Shown: positions 1 to 5,790 of the stretch, piece after piece
Numbering within the stretch: the first letter of the stretch is position 1
How the letters are laid out: every line of letters starts with the position of its first letter
Source: an uncultured Clostridia bacterium
GTDB lineage: Bacteria; Bacillota; Clostridia; Oscillospirales; CAG-382
Reading direction: 5' to 3'
Length of the DNA: 6,471 nt
Assembly (NCBI GenBank): GCA_947627335.1
Contig: CANQVQ010000090.1
Coordinates: 1-6,471 of the forward strand
Translations under genes and position numbers: made by a program
The notes under the pieces: model-generated
What the model saw: the letters and a program-made list of their open reading frames with translations, nothing else
The model's database searches: none
Told to the model about the DNA's origin: nothing

Positions 1-2
1 CC

Positions 3-851
3 CGGGGCAAGGGAGATCGGGGCGTGACCGAAGAGGAGTTGATCACGCTGGTGGAGGAAGCCGAAAGCGGCGGCGACCCCGTCGCACGCGGACATACGCC
101 CCGTGCGCTGGACGTGTGCGGGCTGACCTTCCGCTACCCCGGCACGGCGACCGACGTGCTGCGGGACGTCAGTTTTCGGGTCCGCCCGGGCGAAAAGATC
201 GCGATCGTCGGACCGAACGGCAGCGGAAAAACCACGCTTATCAAACTGCTTTGCCGCCTCTATCAACCGACGGGCGGACGTATCCTCTGCGACGGGACGG
301 ACCTGCGGACCTGCGACGTGAACGCCTACCGCGAGACCCTCGGCGTGGTCTTTCAGGATTTCCGCCTGTTCGACGGCACGCTCGGCGAAAACGTCGCCTG
401 CGGCACGGACTACGACCGCGACCGTGCGGCGGACTGCCTGCGTCGTGCGGGGCTGGGCGAAAATCTGGATTCGCTCCCGCGTGGGCTGGACACCGCGGTC
501 GGGCGGACTTTCGACCCGAACGGCGTCGAGCTGTCCGGCGGCGAGGCGCAGAAGCTGGCGCTCTCACGCGCCCTCTATAAGGACGCACCGCTGGTCATCC
601 TCGACGAACCCACTGCGTCGCTCGACCCGCTCGCCGAAGCGGAACTTTACGAGCATTTCGGTGCGCTGACGGCGGGGAAGACCGCCCTGTTCATCTCCCA
701 CCGCCTGTCGAGCTGTCGGTTCTGCGACCGCATCCTCGTCTTTTCGGCGGGAAAACTGGTCGAGCAGGGGACCCACGAGGCGCTGATGCGGGACCCGAAC
801 GGGGTCTACGCGACCCTCTGGGACGCCCAGGCGAGCCAGTACGAATCCTGA
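3..851 (+). CDS. ABC exporter ATP-binding (nucleotide-binding) domain, probably 5'-partial
   Basis: This is a cytoplasmic ATPase domain that would power a membrane exporter; the substrate cannot be told. Counting from the GTG at 24, the visible motifs are the A-loop aromatic Y38, Walker A GPNGSGKT (63-70), Q-loop Q111, signature LSGGEAQ (170-176), Walker B LVILDE with catalytic E195, D-loop SLD (199-201) and switch H226. All are intact, so the ATPase should be active. The order and the pattern around FQDF, SGGEAQ and ISHRLSSCRFCD match the C-terminal half of fused membrane-ATPase exporters of Clostridia (from memory). The frame stays open to base 3, so the gene probably begins outside the window. 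The GTG at 24 is an alternative start, with AAGGGAG at 9-15 and 8-base spacing. The first ~20 residues do not look like the usual exporter linker (see findings). The gene ends just before a terminator and converges on the lipoprotein gene. Confidence 0.9.
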   Translation, partial: RGKGDRGVTEEELITLVEEAESGGDPVARGHTPRALDVCGLTFRYPGTATDVLRDVSFRVRPGEKIAIVGPNGSGKTTLIKLLCRLYQPTGGRILCDGTDLRTCDVNAYRETLGVVFQDFRLFDGTLGENVACGTDYDRDRAADCLRRAGLGENLDSLPRGLDTAVGRTFDPNGVELSGGEAQKLALSRALYKDAPLVILDEPTASLDPLAEAELYEHFGALTAGKTALFISHRLSSCRFCDRILVFSAGKLVEQGTHEALMRDPNGVYATLWDAQASQYES

Positions 852-897
852 AAGAAAAAATGCTGTGCGGAAAACCCCGTACAGCATTTCTTTTTTA
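851..897. terminator. Bidirectional rho-independent terminator between convergent genes
   Basis: A 12-base-pair stem pairs 859-870 with 877-888, with one G-T wobble and a 6-base loop (AAAACC). An A-rich run precedes it (851-860) and a T-rich run follows it (889-897). Read from either strand, it gives a hairpin followed by U residues. It begins at the last base of the ABC stop codon and ends about 10 bases from the stop codon of the minus-strand lipoprotein gene, so it can end transcripts arriving from both sides. Confidence 0.9.
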
Positions 898-906
898 TGT
901 CGGTCG

Positions 907-2691
907 TCAAACGTCGGTCGCACCGCTATCCGGAACGGTCGTGATCTCGTTCAGCGTGGTTTCGCCGATCTGCATAACGCCGTCCTCCGGGAAGGAGAGC
1001 GCAAAGGGGAGCGGCTGACCGCTCGGGAGCAGGAGCGCACTTGCATTTCCGTTCGCGTCCGTGCGAGCGGGCAGATAGAGATCGACCGACACGTCCGTTT
1101 CGTCGTAAAAATCGATCTCCACCCAGGAAAAATCGGTGCCGTTCTCATAGAACAGGATCCGTTCGCACTGATAGAGCTCCGGCTCCTCCAATTCCTCCAG
1201 ATGCAGTCCGAAGCAGTCGATACTGCCGTCCGCGTTCGTCGTGTACGCGTCCTCCCCGGCGGGAGCGCCGTTATAGAAGAAGGAAAGCGTTTCCCCGTCG
1301 TCCCGGACTTCGACCGACGTCGCGGACAGTTGGACGCTGCCGTCCGAATAGACGGTCGCGTAGAGCGTGTCGTCCGCACTCGCGTAGTACGAGGCGTCCG
1401 GCAGGTCGAAATTCCCGTCGTCGAACATCCCGAGCGACGGATACGCGGTCAGCAGCGCTTCCGTCAGTTCGTCAAGGTCCACGTCCTCCAACGGAATGGC
1501 GTTTTCCGGCATCGTCACGCTGGTTTCCCCGGGCGTGAACGCGTACGTACATTGGAAACCGACCGCAAACAGTTCCGAACCGGAGGCTCGCAGGTCCAGC
1601 TCGCCCGTACTTGCGCCGTCCTCTTGCACCGTGAAACTGCCGTTCGCGGTCAGCGGAATGCTGAACGAGGAGCCGTCCTCGGTCCGTGCGGTGAACGTCA
1701 TCGAGCCGTCCAGCGAGAGGGTCTGCTCGTCCGCTTTGGACAGGGTCAGCTTGCTTTCGCCGGTGAAGGAATCGGCGAAGCGGACCGTGCTTTCGCAGGT
1801 CAGCGCGCCGTCCGTCGCCGTGACCGCACCGTCGAACGAGAGGGTCTGCCCGTCGGACGTCAGTTCGCCGTGCGACGTGATCTTGTCCTCGCCTTCCCAC
1901 TTCGCGCCGCAGGCGAGTTTCACCGCCTCGTCCGCGTCGCCGACGTTCGCCGTCAGGTCCAGTTCCGTCGGGCGGTCCTGCACGGTTTTCAGCACGAAGG
2001 ACAGGTCGCCCGCCTGCGCAAACACGGTGTTCGCCGTTTCGGACGTGTCAGACGTGTCGGACGTTTCGTCCTCCCGCTTCAGCCCGAGCGTGTAGGTGAC
2101 CGTGTCGCCGTCCTCCTCGAGCAGCAGGTAATCCCCCTCGGCGGTCGCTTCCCCGGCAAGCCCGTCGAACCATTCGGACAGGCTTTGGGAGCCCTCGTCG
2201 GTTTCCGCCGTCGTGGGAAGCAGGATCGGGGGTTGTTCAAACAGGTCGGGCAGGTAGAGGATACATTCCGCCGCAGACCGGTAGGTTTCCAGCCGTACCG
2301 TGTCCTCGCCGATCGCGGCGGTCAGCAGGGTGTAGAAATTTTCCTGGTTTTTGACGGTTTTGACCGTGACCAGCGGTTGGTCCGGGTCTATCAGATCCGG
2401 CTGCGGTTCGCCGAGTATGGAGAACTCGGTGCATTTCACCGCCGCCTCCGCCGTCCCAGACGTCGCCGTACGGTTCGGCAGTTCGCCGAACGCGGTCTGC
2501 GCGATCCCGCCGTCGGACGAAAGCGTCTGCAGCGCGGACGCGAACCGCTCGCCGTTGGACGGCGCGACGGACGCTTCCGACGAATCGACCGCTTCGCCGT
2601 CGGATTCCTCCGAGCGGGAGCAAGCCGCTATCCCGACGCACAGGCAGACGCACAGCAGCAGCGCCAGCGGTCGTTTCAGGTTCAGTCGCAT
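907..2691 (-). CDS. Secreted acidic lipoprotein of unrecognised family (594 aa)
   Basis: Function unknown. The product has a lipoprotein signal peptide: a basic start (MRLNLKRP), a hydrophobic core, and lipobox I-A-A-C with lipidated Cys24, so it should be anchored outside the cytoplasmic membrane. A Ser/Glu/Asp-rich tether follows (about 25-45). The rest is very acidic and rich in alternating Thr/Ser/Leu/Val stretches, which suggests mostly beta structure. A QTLS-F/L-DG motif recurs at 282 and 323. A Thr-Ser-Asp tandem tract lies at 210-218, and a helical acidic segment follows a PENAIP motif near 395-421. Seven further cysteines lie in the mature part. I see no catalytic motif. The ATG at 2691 is preferred over the in-frame ATG at 2706, because GGGAGG (2699-2704) sits 7 bases before the first and overlaps the second. 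The gene is a single-gene unit with its own promoter and terminator. The style resembles large beta-rich clostridial lipoproteins, possibly LolA/LppX-like in fold, but that is a guess. Confidence 0.85.
   Translation of the reverse strand: MRLNLKRPLALLLCVCLCVGIAACSRSEESDGEAVDSSEASVAPSNGERFASALQTLSSDGGIAQTAFGELPNRTATSGTAEAAVKCTEFSILGEPQPDLIDPDQPLVTVKTVKNQENFYTLLTAAIGEDTVRLETYRSAAECILYLPDLFEQPPILLPTTAETDEGSQSLSEWFDGLAGEATAEGDYLLLEEDGDTVTYTLGLKREDETSDTSDTSETANTVFAQAGDLSFVLKTVQDRPTELDLTANVGDADEAVKLACGAKWEGEDKITSHGELTSDGQTLSFDGAVTATDGALTCESTVRFADSFTGESKLTLSKADEQTLSLDGSMTFTARTEDGSSFSIPLTANGSFTVQEDGASTGELDLRASGSELFAVGFQCTYAFTPGETSVTMPENAIPLEDVDLDELTEALLTAYPSLGMFDDGNFDLPDASYYASADDTLYATVYSDGSVQLSATSVEVRDDGETLSFFYNGAPAGEDAYTTNADGSIDCFGLHLEELEEPELYQCERILFYENGTDFSWVEIDFYDETDVSVDLYLPARTDANGNASALLLPSGQPLPFALSFPEDGVMQIGETTLNEITTVPDSGATDV
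2039..2065 (-). repeat. Three tandem copies of a 9-base unit inside the lipoprotein gene
   Basis: Three 9-base units, TCGGACGTG, TCAGACGTG and TCGGACGTT on the plus strand, lie head to tail. On the coding strand they encode a Thr-Ser-Asp repeat (residues about 210-218), probably a flexible surface linker. Each unit keeps the frame, so gain or loss of a copy would change the linker length without breaking the protein. Confidence 0.75.
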
Positions 2692-2698
2692 AGGGGTA

Positions 2699-2704
2699 CC
2701 TCCC
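2699..2704 (-). promoter_or_regulatory. Ribosome binding site that fixes the lipoprotein start
   Basis: On the minus strand, GGGAGG lies 7 bases before the ATG at 2691. The other in-frame ATG (2704-2706) overlaps this site and has no good Shine-Dalgarno of its own, so the shorter protein is the likely product. Confidence 0.8.
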
Positions 2705-2725
2705 ATTGGGTCTCAAACTGCCTTC

Positions 2726-2754
2726 AGTATAGCACGAACCGACCGTTTTGTCAA
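2726..2754 (-). promoter_or_regulatory. Near-consensus sigma-A promoter for the lipoprotein gene
   Basis: On the minus strand a perfect -35 box TTGACA (2749-2754) is separated by exactly 17 bases from a -10 box TATACT (2726-2731). TG one base ahead of the -10 box makes an extended -10. The predicted transcript start is near 2719, giving a leader of about 28 bases that holds the GGGAGG site. The AT-rich boxes stand out in GC-rich surroundings. No clear operator overlaps them, so strong constitutive expression is likely (inference). Confidence 0.88.
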
Positions 2755-2802
2755 GGGGAAAGCCGAGAGCAAAACAGGTTGACGCCCGTTCGGGTGGGCA
2801 CG

Positions 2803-2840
2803 GAAAAAGAAAACGGCGACGGAGTCGCTGCCGTCGCCGT
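2803..2840 (-). terminator. Rho-independent terminator of the dxs-tlyA-argR-recN operon
   Basis: A perfect 10-base-pair stem pairs 2813-2822 (ACGGCGACGG) with 2831-2840 (CCGTCGCCGT) across an 8-base loop. On the minus strand it is followed by a T-rich tract (complement of 2803-2812). It lies about 29 bases after the recN stop codon and before the lipoprotein promoter, so it separates the two minus-strand units. Confidence 0.88.
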
Positions 2841-2868
2841 GATTTCGCTTGCCCCTCGAAATAATATT

Positions 2869-4551
2869 TCACCCGTCGAGCAGTTCCTCGGCGGCACGGC
2901 GGACCGTGTCGGTCACCTGCACGCCCCCCATGATGCGGGCGAGTTCCTCGACCCGTTCGTCGCGGTCGAGCAGCCGGACCTCCGTTTCGGTCCGCCCGTC
3001 CCGTTCCCGCTTGGAAATGCGGTACTGGCAGTTCGCACGCGCAGCCAGTTGGGAGGCGTGCGTGACGCAGAAGATCTGCCGCCCGCCGTCGGCGAGCTGT
3101 CGGAGCATTCGCCCGATCTTTTCGTTGGTCTTGCCGGAGATGCCGGCGTCGATCTCGTCGAACAGAAGCGTCGGGATCCGCTCGGCGTCCGCAAGTACGG
3201 TCTGCAGGCAGAGCATGATGCGCGAAAGTTCGCCGCCCGACGCGATCTTCCCGATCGGGCGCGGCTCCTCGCCTGCGTTCGCACTGACCAGAAAGCAGAT
3301 CGCGTCCCCGCCGTCCGGGGTTGTCTCCCCGGCGTCGACGCGGATGTCGAACCGCACGCCCGGCATATCCAGTTCGACGAGCGCTTCCCGCACCCGTTCG
3401 GCGAGCCGCTGCGCCGCCTTTTCCCGCGCATCGTGCAGAGCCGCCGCCTTTTCCCGCAGGAGGGACTGCTTTTCCCGCAGCGCTTTCTCCTGCGTTTCGC
3501 GGTCCGCGCCGCTGTTCTCCAGCGCTTCCAGGTCCCGCGTGACCGTTCGCAGTTTTTCGACCAGTCCCGCTTCGTCCGTGCGGTACTTCCGCTCCAGCCC
3601 CGCCAGCAGTTCCAGCCGATCCTCGACGGCGCGCAGCCGCCCCGCGTCCTGCTCCTGCCCGGCGGCGTAGGGACGCAGGGTTTCCGCGATGTCGCCGAGT
3701 TCCGCGAACGCGTCCTCCAGCCTGTCCCGCAGGGAGGAAAGCTCCCCGCCCTGCTGCGTCTGTTCGGGCAGTACCCCGCACAGACGGCTGACCGCCTGCC
3801 GCGCCGAACGCACCAGCGACGCCGCCGAACGCTCCCCGCCGTACAGCGCTTCATACGCTTCCGACGCGTTTTCGGCGACCTTTTCGCTGTTCGCGAGCAG
3901 CGCGTGTTCGGCGAGCAGGTCGGCTTCCTCGCCGATCCGCAGCTTCGCCCGCCGCAGTTCGTCCGCCTGGTAGACCAGCAGATCCCGTTTTTCGGACAGT
4001 TCCCGTTCCAGAGCCTCCAGCGCGTCGCAGGTCTTGCGCAGTTCCCGACATTCCGCGTACACTTCGCGGTATTCTTCCAGCAGCGCGTCGTTTCCTGCGA
4101 ACGCGTCGAGCAGTTCGCGCTGCTTCTCTTCGCCCGCGAGGGTCTGGGTGTCCTGCTGTCCGTGCAGGGTCAGCAGCAGTCCCGCCGCCTCCCGCAGGCG
4201 CGAAAGCGGGACCGCCCGCCCGTTGATCCGCGCAACGCTGCGCCCATCGGTCGTCAGCCGCCGCTGCAGGAACAGCGTCCCGTCCTCGTCCGGGGACGCG
4301 TCCAATTCGCGCAGCGCGTCGAGCGCCGACGCAGGCGGCAAAAACATCCCCTCGACCAACGCGTAATCCTCGCCGGTTCGGATCAGTTCCTTCGCGGCGT
4401 TCCCGCGTGACCCGCAGAGCAGACCGATGGAATCGATCAGAATGCTTTTCCCGGCGCCGGTTTCCCCGGTGAAGGCGCAGAATCCCGACGCCGGCTCCAG
4501 ATCCAGCCGGCGCAGGAGGGCGATGTTTTCAATGTGCAGCGAAAGTAACAT
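2869..4551 (-). CDS. recN: DNA repair protein RecN
   Basis: RecN is an SMC-like cytoplasmic ATPase that acts early in recombinational repair of double-strand breaks, at DNA ends and with RecA. The 560 residues match the family length. Visible motifs are an N-terminal head starting MLLSLHIENIALL, Walker A GETGAGKS (29-36), a Q-loop-like LHGQQD (129-134), a long charged Glu/Arg/Leu-rich coiled-coil region (about 155-395), signature SGGELSR (438-444), Walker B TLLFDEID with D465 and E466, the following AGISG, and switch H498 in CVTH. The start aligns with known RecN proteins, whose first residues are also a short Met-Leu-hydrophobic beta strand. It is the last gene of the operon, 6 bases after argR, and is followed by a strong terminator. 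No damage-inducible operator is visible next to it, so any such control would have to act at the distant operon promoter or at an internal one I cannot see. Confidence 0.97.
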   Translation of the reverse strand: MLLSLHIENIALLRRLDLEPASGFCAFTGETGAGKSILIDSIGLLCGSRGNAAKELIRTGEDYALVEGMFLPPASALDALRELDASPDEDGTLFLQRRLTTDGRSVARINGRAVPLSRLREAAGLLLTLHGQQDTQTLAGEEKQRELLDAFAGNDALLEEYREVYAECRELRKTCDALEALERELSEKRDLLVYQADELRRAKLRIGEEADLLAEHALLANSEKVAENASEAYEALYGGERSAASLVRSARQAVSRLCGVLPEQTQQGGELSSLRDRLEDAFAELGDIAETLRPYAAGQEQDAGRLRAVEDRLELLAGLERKYRTDEAGLVEKLRTVTRDLEALENSGADRETQEKALREKQSLLREKAAALHDAREKAAQRLAERVREALVELDMPGVRFDIRVDAGETTPDGGDAICFLVSANAGEEPRPIGKIASGGELSRIMLCLQTVLADAERIPTLLFDEIDAGISGKTNEKIGRMLRQLADGGRQIFCVTHASQLAARANCQYRISKRERDGRTETEVRLLDRDERVEELARIMGGVQVTDTVRRAAEELLDG

Positions 4552-4559
4552 ACCGCCTT
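4552..4559 (-). promoter_or_regulatory. Poorly spaced ribosome binding site of recN, overlapping the argR stop
   Basis: On the minus strand AAGGCGGT, one mismatch from AAGGAGGT, overlaps the TAA stop of argR and directly abuts the recN ATG. The usual 5-9 base spacer is missing. RecN translation is therefore likely to depend on ribosomes finishing argR (inference). Confidence 0.55.
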
Positions 4560-5022
4560 AATCCGTTTCTTTCAGGATCAGCGACGTGAGCAGTCCGCAG
4601 ATCTCCGACGCGTCCTGCGCCGTTCGCGCCACGATCAGCAGCGTGTCGTCCCCGGCGAGCGTCCCGACGCAGTTCACCTGCGGCATCGCGTCCACCGCGG
4701 CGCCGACGGCGCTGCCCATGCCGACGTGCGTCTTGACGACGACGAGGTTCCCCGCCGCCTCCGCGCACAGCGCAGCCTGCTGCAGGATCGGGATGAAGGC
4801 GTCCTCCTCCGACGGGAGGGGGAGCTGCTGACGGTAACGGGACTTTCCGTCCGCTTCCGTCACCTTGATAAGGTGCAGGTCGCGAATGTCCCGCGAGATG
4901 GTCCCCTGCGTGACGGCGAATCCGTCCTGCCGCAGCCGTTCGACCAGTTCCTCCTGCGTTTCGATACGGTTTTCCCGGATCAGCTGCAGCAGAGCCTGTC
5001 GGCGATCGTTCTTGATTTTCAT
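4558..5022 (-). CDS. argR: Arginine repressor ArgR/AhrC
   Basis: ArgR is a hexameric transcription factor that binds ARG-box DNA when L-arginine is bound. It represses arginine synthesis and, in Bacillus, activates arginine breakdown. The 154 residues fit the family (about 150-156). The N-terminal winged helix covers about 1-68. Its recognition helix contains QGTISRDIRDL (39-49), with S43 and R44 at the DNA-contacting Ser-Arg pair. The C-terminal oligomerisation and arginine-binding domain (about 75-154) carries GTLAGDDT (120-127), whose Asp pair (125, 126) binds arginine in characterised members. The start has a good AAAGGAG site at 5032-5038, 9 bases upstream. It lies between tlyA and recN as ahrC does in B. 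subtilis. I looked for an ARG box in the 30-base gap before it and saw none, so autoregulation is not evident here. Confidence 0.97.
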   Translation of the reverse strand: MKIKNDRRQALLQLIRENRIETQEELVERLRQDGFAVTQGTISRDIRDLHLIKVTEADGKSRYRQQLPLPSEEDAFIPILQQAALCAEAAGNLVVVKTHVGMGSAVGAAVDAMPQVNCVGTLAGDDTLLIVARTAQDASEICGLLTSLILKETD

Positions 5023-5052
5023 GTGTGTTCGCTCCTTTCATGTGCGTGTCGT

Positions 5053-5790
5053 TCAGATACGTCGGAAGTGGGCGAGGTATTCTCGGTTCCCGTCCCCGCC
5101 CGTCAGGGGAGAGGGGAGGGTCTGCAGGAGGCGCAGCCCGTTCGCCTCCGCTGCCGTTGCCAGATCCTTTTCGAGTGCGCGGAACAGCCGTCCGTCCGGG
5201 TCGCGCACGATCCCGCCTTTGCCGATGTGCGCCCGACCGACCTCGAATTGGGGCTTGATAAGCGTCAAAACCGGCTTCCCCGGTTCCAGAAGCGACGAAA
5301 CCACGGGATAGAGCAGCCGCTGCGAGAGGAAGGACACGTCGACCGTGACCAGGTCGAGCGGACGGTCGAAGTCCGCCGGTCGAAGCCCCCGCGCATTGGT
5401 GCGTTCGCGGCAGCACACCCGTTCGTCCCGCCGCAGGCGTTCGTCCAGCTGGGACCTGCCGACGTCGACGGCGTAGACGTACGCCGCGCCATGCTGCAGC
5501 AGGCAGTCGGTGAATCCGCCGGTCGAAGCGCCGACGTCCAGCGCCGTGCAGCCCCGCACGTCCAGCGAAAACCCGTCGATCGCCGCTTCCAGCTTGTAGC
5601 CGGCACGGGAAACGTAGCGCGTCCGCGGCAGTTCGACCGTCAGCGCCGTCCCGTCCTCGATCAGCAGGGACGGCTTGCGCAAAACTTCGCCGTTTCGCGT
5701 CACCCGCCCTTCCGCGATCGCCTCCGCCGCCTTGCTGCGGCTGGGAAAATAGCCGTTCGCGGTCAGGTAGACGTCCAGCCGTGCGCTCAT
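5053..5790 (-). CDS. tlyA: TlyA-family rRNA (cytidine-2'-O)-methyltransferase
   Basis: This is an S-adenosylmethionine-dependent enzyme that 2'-O-methylates cytidine in rRNA (23S C1920, and 16S C1409 in some members). Such modification makes ribosomes sensitive to capreomycin in mycobacteria. The name haemolysin in databases is historical. The 245 residues show an N-terminal S4 RNA-binding domain (about 1-60), an SAM loop LDVGASTGGF (84-93), and a Lys-Asp-Lys-Glu set typical of RrmJ/TlyA enzymes: K66 (RAGYK), D151 (VDVSF), K179 (LIKPQFE) and E237 (NREY). These sit close to the Mycobacterium tuberculosis positions. The compact length suggests the TlyA(I) type, mainly a 23S modifier (inference). 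The ATG at 5790 overlaps the dxs stop as ATGA, with a GGGGG-containing site (5795-5801) 4 bases upstream. The frame is open further upstream to 6024, but that part overlaps dxs and lacks family similarity. Confidence 0.96.
   Translation of the reverse strand: MSARLDVYLTANGYFPSRSKAAEAIAEGRVTRNGEVLRKPSLLIEDGTALTVELPRTRYVSRAGYKLEAAIDGFSLDVRGCTALDVGASTGGFTDCLLQHGAAYVYAVDVGRSQLDERLRRDERVCCRERTNARGLRPADFDRPLDLVTVDVSFLSQRLLYPVVSSLLEPGKPVLTLIKPQFEVGRAHIGKGGIVRDPDGRLFRALEKDLATAAEANGLRLLQTLPSPLTGGDGNREYLAHFRRI

Noticed and set aside
2692..2706. An upstream ATG at 2706 for the lipoprotein.
   Set aside because: It overlaps the GGGAGG site that serves the ATG at 2691, and the shorter form gives a standard signal peptide.
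2785..2794. Small inverted repeat CCCG-TT-CGGG upstream of the lipoprotein promoter, considered as an operator.
   Set aside because: The arms are only 4 bases and lie about 30 bases beyond the -35 box. Such repeats are expected by chance in GC-rich DNA.
865..4410. A 1181-codon open frame on the plus strand, opposite the lipoprotein and recN.
   Set aside because: It runs antisense through two genes with clear protein features, plus a terminator and a promoter. Its product is an Arg/Val/Gln/Phe-rich string without domains. GC-rich third positions explain the lack of stops.
5023..5052. Gap between tlyA and argR, checked for an ARG box or internal promoter.
   Set aside because: It holds the AAAGGAG ribosome site and a loose repeat of CATGTG, but no ARG-box-like palindrome and no -35/-10 pair.
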